NCBI GenBank assembly: GCA_902783705.1
Contig: CACZSA010000180.1
Coordinates: 1 to 10,618 of the forward strand
DNA from: an uncultured Ruminococcus sp.
GTDB lineage: Bacteria > Bacillota > Clostridia > Oscillospirales > CAG-272
Reading direction: 5' to 3'
Length of the DNA stretch: 10,618 nucleotides
Below the pieces are notes generated by a model. It did not search any database and had not been told where the DNA came from. It saw nothing but the letters and a program-made list of their open reading frames with translations. This document shows positions 1-6,488 of the stretch, piece after piece (position 1 is the first letter of the stretch; each line of letters begins with the position of its first letter). Position numbers and translations under genes: made by a program.

Positions 1-2
1 AG

Positions 3-488
3 AACAAGGGCATCACCCAGAATGAGCTCGGCGAACGCCTGAACGTCGCGTTCCAGACGGTCTCGAAATGGGAGCGAGGTGAATCCCTCCCCGACACCGC
101 GATCCTCTGCGACCTCGCGAACGTCCTCGAAACCACCGTCGACAACCTCCTCATGGGCGGGGAACGCCTCACCGGCTACACCCGCCGCGTCACCATCGCC
201 GAAGTGGCGGAGGGCATCGCCTGCTTCGACCGCATCGGCGAGCTTCTCGGACGCGACAGCTATTTCTATATCGGCGCGATCGAGGGTTGCGACCGCAAAA
301 TGAATATTGAGCTTGAAAAATACCTCGCCGATCCGTTCTCCCGCGAGGCCATGATCGCCGAGGCCGCCGTCCAGCTCATGATGAACGGCGCGTATGTCGA
401 TATCACCGATATCAAAAAGAGCTTCCGCTTCGAACACTGGCAGAACGTCGTCTCCAAGATCGCCGAAGAACGATTCGGCATCCGCTGA
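3..488 (+). CDS. XRE-family helix-turn-helix transcriptional regulator, 5' end missing
   Basis: The reading frame is open from the first bases of the window to a TGA at 486-488, giving about 161 residues without the true N-terminus. The first ~50 visible residues form a Cro/C1-type (XRE) DNA-binding domain. ITQNELGERL is the positioning helix, FQTVSKWERGES spans the recognition helix, and LCDLANVLETTVDNLLMG is the closing helix, a pattern very common in Firmicute regulators. The remaining ~110 residues (from GERLTGYTRR to EERFGIR) match no domain I recognise. They look alpha-helical and have a short aromatic stretch (SYFYIG), and could be an effector-binding or dimerisation part. It presumably acts in the cytoplasm on DNA. 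Its target is unknown, but the promoter immediately downstream carries repeated half-sites that make local control a reasonable guess. The HTH call is secure; the role is not. Confidence 0.85.
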   Translation, partial: NKGITQNELGERLNVAFQTVSKWERGESLPDTAILCDLANVLETTVDNLLMGGERLTGYTRRVTIAEVAEGIACFDRIGELLGRDSYFYIGAIEGCDRKMNIELEKYLADPFSREAMIAEAAVQLMMNGAYVDITDIKKSFRFEHWQNVVSKIAEERFGIR

Positions 489-533
489 CACAGGAAAATC
501 ACTAATTGTAGGGATGTGCCCGGAGGAAAGATG

Positions 534-542
534 TGCTATAAT
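534..542 (+). promoter_or_regulatory. Extended -10 promoter for the downstream lipoprotein gene
   Basis: The 91-bp gap between the regulator and the lipoprotein gene contains TGCTATAAT, a perfect -10 hexamer (537-542) with the TGn extension. No good -35 hexamer sits 16-18 bp upstream, which is typical of extended -10 promoters. Transcription would begin near 549, leaving a leader of about 30 nt before the ATG at 580. The heptamer GATGTGC occurs at 513-519 and again at 530-536, and the inverted GCACA lies at 547-551, so the -10 is framed by possible operator half-sites. Confidence 0.6.
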
Positions 543-565
543 GGAAGCACAATCTGGAAGAATCC

Positions 566-570
566 GGAGG
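566..570 (+). promoter_or_regulatory. Ribosome binding site that fixes the lipoprotein start
   Basis: GGAGG lies 9 nt upstream of the ATG at 580. This favours 580 over the in-frame ATG at 541, which overlaps the -10 box and would put a charged extension (MEAQSGRIRRNLP) before the signal peptide. Confidence 0.75.
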
Positions 571-579
571 AATCTGCCC

Positions 580-1509
580 ATGAAACACAATGCCCGGGCC
601 ATCCTTTTCACGGAGGTGATTCTCTTGTCCATCCTCTCCCTCCTTTTCGGGGGATGCATCCGAAAGATCCCCGCTGCGCCCGATCCTCCTGTTCCTGCCG
701 CCGACGAATCCCTCCCCGGGGAGCTCGTCGGGATCCGTCACGAATCGAGCGGAGGCTCCATGGTCTATCGGAGCGAATTTGCCATCGAGGTGACGCCCGA
801 CGAGATCGTCCACGCCGAATACTGGCCCGAAGACTACCGGCGGGATAGGGTCGAGCGGGATCATGTCCCGATCAAAGCATCGCAGTGGGCGGATCTCGAG
901 AAGATCACCCGCGTTCTCTGGCCCCTGATGGAGGAGGTCGTGCCGTATGAGCCGGACGAAGGCCTGTTTGCCGACGGCGAGGAGATCTTCGTGCTCGACG
1001 GCGGGGACTACAACCGCTGGTATTTCACCTGGAAGACCGATGAGGGCGAGCGGACGATCCAGGTCTACGAGCCGCAGGACCGCCGCATCACGACACTGAG
1101 AGACCTCCTTTGTGAGCTTGCCGAGCCGATCGGGCGGAAGATCGTCTGGTATGATCCGCCGAAGCTCGACGGGATCTACTTCTGCAGCGACGAGGACCGG
1201 TACTCCTATCAGTGCACGTGCGACCGCGATGAAAAGGACCTGTACCGCTGCTATTTCTATTTCATGGAGAACGGCGAACGGAAGAGCGTGAGCACCACGA
1301 CCGACGGAAAAGTCTGGCAGAAGGTCTATGATTTCTGCGAACCGCTGAACCTCGCCGCATTCCCGGAGGGGAACGGCATGATCGGGGGCGATCCGCTCAC
1401 CTGCACGCTCTACTACGACGACGGACGGCAGAAGACCGTCATCCCGGACGAGACGACGGTTGAAAAGCTCCTCTCTTTCTTCGAGGAAATGTGCGAAGAA
1501 CTCCGGTGA
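580..1509 (+). CDS. Predicted secreted lipoprotein of unknown function
   Basis: This is a 309-residue protein starting at ATG 580 with GGAGG 9 nt upstream and ending at TGA 1507-1509. The N-terminus has a basic start (MKHNARA), a hydrophobic stretch at about residues 8-24 and a lipobox-like LFGGC ending at Cys26. A Pro/Ala-rich linker (residues 30-47) follows, as expected of a lipid-anchored extracytoplasmic protein cleaved by signal peptidase II. Phe at -3 of the lipobox is less usual than Leu. I recognise no family in the mature part. It is acidic and rich in Tyr and Trp, and it seems to hold two related halves (about residues 60-184 and 200-309). Each has a Trp-containing middle, a strand pair ending in GERTIQV or GRQKTVI, then a TT-led helix (TTLRDLLCELAE, TTVEKLLSFFEE). 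The second half contains several cysteines (202, 212, 214, 224, 253, 275, 305). It is probably a stand-alone transcription unit, with a promoter in front and a terminator behind. The coding call is firm; the function is unknown. Confidence 0.8.
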   Translation: MKHNARAILFTEVILLSILSLLFGGCIRKIPAAPDPPVPAADESLPGELVGIRHESSGGSMVYRSEFAIEVTPDEIVHAEYWPEDYRRDRVERDHVPIKASQWADLEKITRVLWPLMEEVVPYEPDEGLFADGEEIFVLDGGDYNRWYFTWKTDEGERTIQVYEPQDRRITTLRDLLCELAEPIGRKIVWYDPPKLDGIYFCSDEDRYSYQCTCDRDEKDLYRCYFYFMENGERKSVSTTTDGKVWQKVYDFCEPLNLAAFPEGNGMIGGDPLTCTLYYDDGRQKTVIPDETTVEKLLSFFEEMCEELR

Positions 1510-1533
1510 GTCCCGCTGAATCCGCAAAACGAA

Positions 1534-1564
1534 AAAATGCCGTATCGCAGGGATGCGGCATTTT
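1534..1564. terminator. Bidirectional intrinsic terminator between convergent genes
   Basis: A near-perfect hairpin has arms at 1534-1546 and 1552-1564 (AAAATGCCGTATC against GATGCGGCATTTT) and a 5-nt loop, giving 13 pairs with one G-T. The left arm begins in a run of six As (1532-1537) and the right arm ends in four Ts. The hairpin can therefore act on both strands. It lies 25 nt after the + strand lipoprotein stop and 13 nt after the - strand DHHW gene stop. Confidence 0.85.
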
Positions 1565-1576
1565 CATTTGATTTCG

Positions 1577-2704
1577 TCAGGGAAGGGTGACGCCGACGCA
1601 GCCCATGAAGAGCTTTGGCCAGGCGATCGAGTTCGCGGCCTCGACGTTGTTGACGAAGATGATGTCCGTCAGATTGTACGCCCAGAGCCGATCCGTGAGG
1701 ACGCCCTCGAAGAAGCGCGGATCCACGACGAGGATGGTCCCGTAGTGCTCGCAGAGGAAGGGCACGAACGCGTTGCCGAAGGAATCCTTCAGAACGAGGC
1801 AGACGCGGTCCTGCGGATTGTCGGGGACGGTGATCGTGATGAACGGGTGATCCCCGTAGAGGTAGGCGATGTAGGTGCCGACGTCGTCGACGATGCAGGA
1901 GTCAAAGTCCAGCTCCTCGCCCCAGCTCGCCTCGACGTGCATCTGCACGCTCTTCGTCGGGTGGAAGACCTCGATCGTGTCGTGGAAGCCCTTGACGCGC
2001 TCGTCCTTCGTCCACTCATACATGCTCCCGGAGTAGCTGTCGTTGATGACGACGCGTTCGAAGTTCTCGAGCGGCGTCGGCGTGAAGCCCACGGATTCCG
2101 CGAACGCGGCGTAGGCGTAATACGCGCCCCGCTGGGTCCAGTGGTGGTCCGTGCGGAAGAACAGGTATTCGTTCTTATGCGCGGCGAGCTTTTCATAGGG
2201 ATTCGGGAAATTGACGGTGTCCCCGAAGAGCGGCGCCATCTGGTCGAGAATGTCCTTCTGACTCGGGATGATCGAGGTGATCTTCGGGTTGTCGATCGTC
2301 ATCGAGGAGAGCGGCGCGACGACCGCGCTGACCCGGCATCCGAAGAGCTGCTTGTAATACTGCGTCATCTGCGCGTAGATCTTCGCGTATTCCTCGTAAA
2401 AATAGGACTGCGTGTAGACCGCGTCGCCGTAGATGAAAAGGCCGTCCGGGTAGAAGTCGGCGTTGGCGTCGACCTCGGGCGCATTGTCGACAGGCGTGAG
2501 GACCGTGACGTCCGGAACATCCTGCGGGAGGGTATCGCCGATGCCGTAGCCGGGGGTGTCCGCTTCGAGTCCGCTCTGCGACGGGGTGTCCGGGGGAAGA
2601 TTGTCAGCGGGTGAATCTCCTCCCTCCGTGCGCAGGCAGGAGACCATGGAGGAGGCGGCGAGGAGGATGGCCGCGGCGAATGAGATGGATTTACGAATAT
2701 TCAA
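1577..2704 (-). CDS. DHHW-family lipoprotein (AlgJ/AlgX-like SGNH fold), putative acyl-transfer or esterase role
   Basis: This is a 375-residue protein. The N-terminus (MNIRKSISFAAAILLAASSMVSC) is a lipoprotein signal with the lipidated Cys at residue 23. A Pro/Asp-rich linker follows to about residue 85. The motif TDHHWT at residues 185-190 is the signature of DHHW proteins. It corresponds to the Asp-x-His pair of AlgJ/AlgX-like polysaccharide O-acetyltransferases (here D186 and H188). KDSFGNAF at 306-313 supplies a candidate nucleophile, Ser308. In this family such proteins often work beside a membrane-bound MBOAT acyltransferase on cell-surface polymers; none is present here, so substrate and partner are open. 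The start is TTG at 2704, preceded by AAAGGA 8 nt upstream. The only in-frame Met nearby is residue 20, which would remove the signal peptide. The gene stands alone, with its own strong promoter and a shared terminator. Family assignment is good; enzymatic activity is inferred. Confidence 0.85.
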   Translation of the reverse strand: MNIRKSISFAAAILLAASSMVSCLRTEGGDSPADNLPPDTPSQSGLEADTPGYGIGDTLPQDVPDVTVLTPVDNAPEVDANADFYPDGLFIYGDAVYTQSYFYEEYAKIYAQMTQYYKQLFGCRVSAVVAPLSSMTIDNPKITSIIPSQKDILDQMAPLFGDTVNFPNPYEKLAAHKNEYLFFRTDHHWTQRGAYYAYAAFAESVGFTPTPLENFERVVINDSYSGSMYEWTKDERVKGFHDTIEVFHPTKSVQMHVEASWGEELDFDSCIVDDVGTYIAYLYGDHPFITITVPDNPQDRVCLVLKDSFGNAFVPFLCEHYGTILVVDPRFFEGVLTDRLWAYNLTDIIFVNNVEAANSIAWPKLFMGCVGVTLP

Positions 2705-2712
2705 TGGAGGGA

Positions 2713-2718
2713 TCCTTT
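2713..2718 (-). promoter_or_regulatory. Ribosome binding site supporting a TTG start
   Basis: On the - strand AAAGGA is followed by 8 nt and then TTG (2704-2702). No ATG or GTG at a workable distance would keep the lipoprotein signal peptide, so this site decides the start of the DHHW gene. Confidence 0.7.
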
Positions 2719-2722
2719 CGGG

Positions 2723-2745
2723 AAAAACGCCGTTGTTCTGCGGCG
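2723..2745 (-). other. Leader hairpin with T-run: possible attenuator
   Basis: In the untranslated leader of the DHHW gene, CGCCG (2745-2741 on the - strand) can pair with CGGCG (2732-2728) across an 8-nt loop, and TTTTT (2727-2723) follows directly. The shape is that of a short intrinsic terminator placed between the promoter and the ribosome binding site. The stem is only 5 bp, all G-C, so it may be weak or fortuitous. Confidence 0.35.
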
Positions 2746-2780
2746 GAACTTGTCATTTCGTGCCGATTGCATACAGATAC

Positions 2781-2809
2781 ATTATACCCGTCCCGGAAGG
2801 ATTTGTCAA
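2781..2809 (-). promoter_or_regulatory. Consensus sigma-70/sigma-A promoter for the DHHW lipoprotein gene
   Basis: On the - strand TTGACA (2809-2804) and TATAAT (2786-2781) are separated by exactly 17 bp, so both hexamers match the consensus fully. Transcription should begin near 2774, giving an untranslated leader of about 70 nt before the TTG at 2704. The -35 lies only 12 bp beyond the T-tract of the pyr operon terminator, so the gene appears to be its own unit. Confidence 0.9.
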
Positions 2810-2821
2810 GGGAAACGCGGG

Positions 2822-2851
2822 AAAAAAGAAAGAGAGGGGAGACCCCTCTCT
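2822..2851 (-). terminator. Intrinsic terminator of the pyr operon
   Basis: On the - strand, AGAGAGGGG (2851-2843) pairs perfectly with CCCCTCTCT (2839-2831) across a 3-nt loop. TTCTTTTTT (2830-2822) follows. The stem begins 1 nt after the pyrI stop codon (2855-2853), so it marks the 3' end of the operon. Confidence 0.9.
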
Positions 2852-2852
2852 C

Positions 2853-3272
2853 TCAGTTTGCCTTGGTTTCGCAGTAGATGCAGCGGTAGACCTCGTGGCG
2901 CCGGTCGGTGAGCTTGAAGACGTGGTCGAGCTCCTGTTCCGTCGAGGTGATGCAGCGCGGATTCTTGCAGCGGATGACGTTTCTGAGCGTCTCCGGCATC
3001 CCGATCTCGCGCTTCTCCACGAGCTGTCCGTCGCGGATGATGTTCACGGTCGCGCTCGGGTCGACGTAGCCGATGACGTCGAAGTTGACCGGAATGTCCG
3101 CGTCGATCTTGATGATGTCCTTGCGCCCCATCTTTCGGCTCACCGCGTTCTGGATGATGGCGACGGAAACGTCGTGCAGGGAGCCGAGCCCGAGAAGCTC
3201 GTAGAGCCGCATGGACCGCCCCGCCGTGATGTGGTCGATGACAATGCCGGTGTGGATCGAATCGATATTCAT
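2853..3272 (-). CDS. pyrI: Aspartate carbamoyltransferase regulatory chain
   Basis: This 139-residue regulatory subunit holds ATCase catalytic trimers together and transmits nucleotide feedback. The N-terminal allosteric domain contains VIDHI (residues 11-15) and MGRKDIIKI (48-56). D13, H14, K55 and K87 align with nucleotide-contacting residues D19, H20, K60 and K94 of the E. coli protein, so CTP/ATP binding is probably kept. The C-terminal zinc domain has the four ligands C102, C107, C131 and C134 in the usual CX4C and CX2C arrangement. It is somewhat shorter than the E. coli chain (153 residues), mainly at the N-terminus and in the first domain. The ATG overlaps the pyrB stop as ATGA. Its GAGGAGG ribosome site (3286-3280) lies inside the end of pyrB, so equal production of the two chains by coupling is likely. 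It is the last gene of the operon. Confidence 0.95.
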   Translation of the reverse strand: MNIDSIHTGIVIDHITAGRSMRLYELLGLGSLHDVSVAIIQNAVSRKMGRKDIIKIDADIPVNFDVIGYVDPSATVNIIRDGQLVEKREIGMPETLRNVIRCKNPRCITSTEQELDHVFKLTDRRHEVYRCIYCETKAN

Positions 3273-4189
3273 GAGGCCGCCTCCTCGAGCAGTTTCAGAA
3301 TGAGCGCCATGCGCATGTATTTGCCGTTCAGTACCTGCTTGAAGTAGCAGGCACGGGGATCCTTGTCCACCGCGACGGAGATCTCGTTCACGCGCGGCAG
3401 GGGATGCATGACGATGAGATCCTCGCGTCCGAGATTCATCTTCGCGGGATCGAGGATGTAGCTGTCCTTCAGCCGGAGGTAGTCCTCCTCGTTGAAGAAG
3501 CGTTCCTTCTGTACACGCGTCATGTAGAGCACGTCGAGCTCCGGCATGGCTTCTTCGAGGCTCGTCGTCTGGCGGTAGGGAATGCCCTTCGCCTTGAGCG
3601 ATTCTTCCTTTACATAGGAGGGCAGCTTCAGCTCCGTCGGGGAGATCAGCACGAAGTGCATGTCCTCGTACCGCGAGAGCGCGTTGATGAGGGAATGCAC
3701 CGTCCGCCCGAATTTCAGGTCCCCGCAGAGGCCGACCGTCAGCCCGGAGAAGCGCTTCTTCTCGCGCCAGATGGTGAGAAGGTCCGCGAGCGTCTGGGTC
3801 GGATGGCAGTGCCCGCCGTCGCCCGCGTTGATGACCGGGATCGTCGCGTTGTTTGCCGCCACGAGCGCCGCGCCTTCCTTGGGATGACGCATCGCGATGA
3901 TGTCGGCGTAGCAGCTGATGACCTTCGCCGTGTCCGCGACGCTCTCGCCCTTGGAGGCCGAAGAGGAGGCCGCGTCGGTCATCGAGAGCACGTTGCCGCC
4001 GAGCTCGTACATCGCCGCCTCGAAGCTCATCCGCGTGCGGGTGGACGGCTCGAAGAAGAGCGTCGCGAGCTTTTTGCCGTGGCATTTTTCAGCATACTTT
4101 GCGGGGTTTGCGATGATGTCCTCCGCCGTCGCGATCAGCGCGTCGAGCTCTTCGACGGAGAGGTCGAGAATATCGATAACGCTTTTCAC
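3269..4189 (-). CDS. pyrB: Aspartate carbamoyltransferase catalytic chain
   Basis: The 306-residue enzyme condenses carbamoyl phosphate with aspartate to N-carbamoyl-aspartate, the committed pyrimidine step. The carbamoyl-phosphate signature FFEPSTRTR is at residues 45-53. K80 in the SKGES loop, R101-H102-P103, HPTQTLADL (129-137), GRTVHSL (161-167), R225-Q227 in TRVQKERF, and HPLPR (262-266) match the known active-site segments. The length is normal for the E. coli-type catalytic chain, and the partner pyrI follows with a 4-nt overlap. The start is GTG (4189-4187), which overlaps the pyrE stop as GTGA and has GGAGG 6 nt upstream. No active-site residue appears to be missing. The protein should form a PyrB-PyrI holoenzyme in the cytoplasm, subject to CTP feedback. 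Confidence 0.97.
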   Translation of the reverse strand: MKSVIDILDLSVEELDALIATAEDIIANPAKYAEKCHGKKLATLFFEPSTRTRMSFEAAMYELGGNVLSMTDAASSSASKGESVADTAKVISCYADIIAMRHPKEGAALVAANNATIPVINAGDGGHCHPTQTLADLLTIWREKKRFSGLTVGLCGDLKFGRTVHSLINALSRYEDMHFVLISPTELKLPSYVKEESLKAKGIPYRQTTSLEEAMPELDVLYMTRVQKERFFNEEDYLRLKDSYILDPAKMNLGREDLIVMHPLPRVNEISVAVDKDPRACYFKQVLNGKYMRMALILKLLEEAAS

Positions 4190-4830
4190 CGGACGCCTCC
4201 GATCCAGCTCTCGTCGGACGGATTGTTGCGGAAGGCGATGAGCCGCGCGATGTCCTCCGGACGGATGTAATGCTCCTCGGCGGCGACCTCGGCGATGACG
4301 TCGAAGTTCGTGAGGGATACGTTCTTGACCCCCGCGTCCGCAAGCCGTTCAAACCCCTTCTTCATCCCGTAGGTGAAGATCGACGCGATCCCGAGCACCT
4401 CCGCGCCCGCCTCGCGCAGTACGTTCACGACCTCGATCACAGAGCCGCCCGTCGAGATCAGATCCTCCACGACGACGACCTTCTGACCGGGGACGAGCCG
4501 CCCCTCGATCTGATTCTGGCGTCCGTGGTCCTTCGCGCCGGAGCGTACGTAGCCCATCGGCAGCCCCATGAGGTGCGCGGTGATGGCGGCGTGCGCGATC
4601 CCGGCGGTCGAGGTGCCCATGAGAACTTCGACGTCCGGGTAGTTCTCGCGGATAACGGCGGCGAGCCCTTCCTCCACGTCGGTACGCACCTCGGGCGCGG
4701 TCAGGGTCAGGCGGTTGTCACAGTAGACCGGACTCTTGATCCCGGACGCCCAGGTGAAGGGCTCCTCCGGACGGAAGAATACGGCCTGGATGCTCAAAAG
4801 ATCCTTCGCGATTACTCTGGAAAGCTCCAT
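4186..4830 (-). CDS. pyrE: Orotate phosphoribosyltransferase
   Basis: The 214-residue enzyme transfers ribose 5-phosphate from PRPP to orotate, giving OMP. The PRPP-binding motif is clear at residues 118-130 (VVVVEDLISTGGS). The flexible catalytic loop is at about 96-110, with K100, H102 and the GRQNQIEG segment. FTWASGIKSPVYCDNR (25-40) is the typical N-terminal substrate region. The ATG at 4830 has AAGGAG 6 nt upstream. It is separated from pyrF by 48 nt, the widest gap in the operon, and overlaps pyrB by 4 nt. The gap contains no convincing promoter or hairpin, so cotranscription is assumed. Length and motifs are normal for the family. Confidence 0.96.
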   Translation of the reverse strand: MELSRVIAKDLLSIQAVFFRPEEPFTWASGIKSPVYCDNRLTLTAPEVRTDVEEGLAAVIRENYPDVEVLMGTSTAGIAHAAITAHLMGLPMGYVRSGAKDHGRQNQIEGRLVPGQKVVVVEDLISTGGSVIEVVNVLREAGAEVLGIASIFTYGMKKGFERLADAGVKNVSLTNFDVIAEVAAEEHYIRPEDIARLIAFRNNPSDESWIGGVR

Positions 4831-4878
4831 GATGATCTCCTTCTTCGATCTCAGTTGTTTATGCTCAATTCTTTTGGT

Positions 4879-5577
4879 TCAGTCAACGAACTCTTCGACG
4901 CAGCGCGTGTATGCCGCGACCGGATCCTCCGCCGCGGTGATCGGGCGTCCGACGACGATGTAGTCCGACCCGATCTCACGGGCGGCGGCGGGCGTCATCA
5001 CGCGCTTCTGATCGCCGATGTCGCCGTCGGCAAAGCGTACGCCCGGAGTCACGGTCAGGAAATCCGCGCCGCAGACCGCGTGGACCTTGCCCGCTTCGAG
5101 CGGCGAGCAGACCACGCCGTCGAGCCCGGCCCGGCGCGCGTTCTCCGCGTAGTGCATCACGACCCGGTCGATCGGCTCGCGGATCCAGAGATCCTCTTCC
5201 ATCGATTCCTGGTCGGTCGAGGTCAGCTGGGTGACGGCGATGAGCAGGGGACGGGTGCCGTCCGCACGGGTCAGTCCTTCGAGCGCGGCCTCCATCATCC
5301 GGACCGTGCCGGACGCATGGCAGTTCACGATATCGACGTCGAGTGCGGAGAGGACCGCCATCGACTTTTTGACGGTGTTCGGAATGTCGTGGAGCTTGAG
5401 ATCGAGGAAGATCCTGTGCCCCCGCTCCTTGATCGCCCGCACGACGGCGGGGCCTTCGGCATAGAAGAGCTCCATGCCGATCTTGACAAAGGGTTTTCTG
5501 CCCGTGAACCGGTCGAGGAAGGAGAGGGTCTTCTCCGCCGACGGGAAATCACAGGCGATGATGACGTCGCGTCCCAT
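4879..5577 (-). CDS. pyrF: Orotidine 5'-phosphate decarboxylase
   Basis: The 232-residue TIM-barrel enzyme decarboxylates OMP to UMP. The catalytic tetrad region is FLDLKLHDIPNTV at residues 57-69, with D59, K61 and D64. D10, K32 and N85 lie at the usual substrate-binding strand ends. TPGVR (177-181) and VVGRPIT (208-214) form the phosphate-binding end of the barrel. The size fits the short bacterial class typical of Bacillus and Clostridia. The ATG shares one base with the pyrD stop (TAATG), and GGAGG sits 9 nt upstream inside pyrD, which points to translational coupling. A longer upstream frame exists but lies over pyrD out of phase and has no family similarity, so 5577 is taken as the start. 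Confidence 0.96.
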   Translation of the reverse strand: MGRDVIIACDFPSAEKTLSFLDRFTGRKPFVKIGMELFYAEGPAVVRAIKERGHRIFLDLKLHDIPNTVKKSMAVLSALDVDIVNCHASGTVRMMEAALEGLTRADGTRPLLIAVTQLTSTDQESMEEDLWIREPIDRVVMHYAENARRAGLDGVVCSPLEAGKVHAVCGADFLTVTPGVRFADGDIGDQKRVMTPAAAREIGSDYIVVGRPITAAEDPVAAYTRCVEEFVD

Positions 5578-6488
5578 TACTGCGCACCTCCAATGATGCT
5601 CTCCAGCGAATCGATGCCGTATTTCTCCATGACGCGCGGGAGGTCTTCGATGATTTTCTTCGATGCGAAGGGATCGATGCAGTTCGCCGCCCCGACGCCC
5701 ACCGCGGTCGCTCCCGCGTACATCATCTCGACGACGTCCTCCGCCGAGGAAACGCCGCCGATGCCGACGATCGGGATCTTTACGGCGGAGCGTACCTGAT
5801 ACACCATCCGGAGCGCGATCGGGAACGCCGCCGGGCCGGAATAACCGCCCATCCGGTTCGCGATCACGGGACGTCCGGTTTTCAGATCGATCCGCATGCC
5901 GTAGAGGGTGTTGATGAGGCTCACGCCGTCCGCGCCCGCGTCCTCGCAGGCCTTCGCAATCGAAACGATGTCCGTCACGTTCGGCGTCAGCTTCATGATG
6001 CAGGGCTTCGTCGTCACGGCCTTGACTGCCGCCGTCACCTCCGCCGCGTCCTCCGGCGTCATGCCGTAGGATTTTCCGCCCGCCTTCACGTTCGGACAGC
6101 TGATGTTGACCTCGAGCCAGCCGACCTGCTCCTCCCGGTCGAGGCGCGCGCAGAGCTCGACGTATTCCTCGACGGAGAACCCGCCGACGTTCGCCATGAC
6201 GGGCTTCGAGAAGACCTCCTTGAGCTTCGGGAGCTCCTCGGAGATCACGCGGTCGATGCCGGGATTCTGGAGCCCGATCGCGTTGATCAGGCCCGCCTTG
6301 CATTCCGCGATCCGGGGCAGGGGATTGCCGTAGCGCGGTTCCTTTGTCGTTCCCTTGAACGAGAAGGTCCCGAGGCAGTTGATGTCGTAGAGCTCGGCGA
6401 ATTCATATCCGTATCCGAAGGTGCCGGAGGCGGGGATGACGGGATTGTCCATTTCGATCCCGCAGAGGGTGACGTTCAGCTTTCCCAT
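5577..6488 (-). CDS. pyrD: Dihydroorotate dehydrogenase, class 1B catalytic subunit
   Basis: The 303-residue FMN barrel oxidises dihydroorotate to orotate. The active-site base is Cys131 in NISCPNVKAGG, as in class 1 enzymes; class 2 enzymes use Ser. Other conserved parts are ASGTFGYG (20-27), the NAIGLQNPG segment (69-77), KLTPN (166-170), INTLYGMRID (192-201) and the FMN phosphate loop GIGGVSSAEDV (242-252). Class 1B enzymes pass electrons to PyrK and then NAD+, and pyrK lies directly upstream with a 13-nt overlap, which supports this subclass (also called PyrDB). The ATG has an AAGGAGGAG ribosome site within the end of pyrK. The protein lacks the N-terminal membrane segment of class 2 enzymes and should be cytoplasmic. 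Confidence 0.96.
   Translation of the reverse strand: MGKLNVTLCGIEMDNPVIPASGTFGYGYEFAELYDINCLGTFSFKGTTKEPRYGNPLPRIAECKAGLINAIGLQNPGIDRVISEELPKLKEVFSKPVMANVGGFSVEEYVELCARLDREEQVGWLEVNISCPNVKAGGKSYGMTPEDAAEVTAAVKAVTTKPCIMKLTPNVTDIVSIAKACEDAGADGVSLINTLYGMRIDLKTGRPVIANRMGGYSGPAAFPIALRMVYQVRSAVKIPIVGIGGVSSAEDVVEMMYAGATAVGVGAANCIDPFASKKIIEDLPRVMEKYGIDSLESIIGGAQ

Noticed and set aside
394..579. In-frame upstream starts (394 and 541) for the first lipoprotein.
   Set aside because: They precede or overlap the -10 box and would bury the signal peptide behind a charged stretch. GGAGG fits ATG 580.
502..1527. A 341-codon open frame on the - strand opposite the first lipoprotein gene.
   Set aside because: The + strand has a promoter, a well-placed GGAGG and a lipoprotein signal. 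The antisense frame has a low-complexity, charge-rich product and would run beyond the shared terminator.
1553..2614. A 353-codon open frame on the + strand opposite the DHHW gene.
   Set aside because: It starts inside the bidirectional terminator, has no ribosome site, and its product is Arg/Asp/Val-rich. The - strand gene has family motifs and a consensus promoter.
2853..4085. A long - strand frame that would extend PyrI upstream across pyrB.
   Set aside because: The upstream part overlaps pyrB out of phase and is a low-complexity Arg/His/Gly-rich shadow. PyrI similarity begins at the ATG at 3272, which has its own ribosome site.
4831..4878. The AT-richer 48-nt pyrF-pyrE gap as a possible internal promoter or regulatory hairpin.
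   Set aside because: No paired -35/-10 hexamers and no stable inverted repeat are visible; only the pyrE ribosome site is supported.
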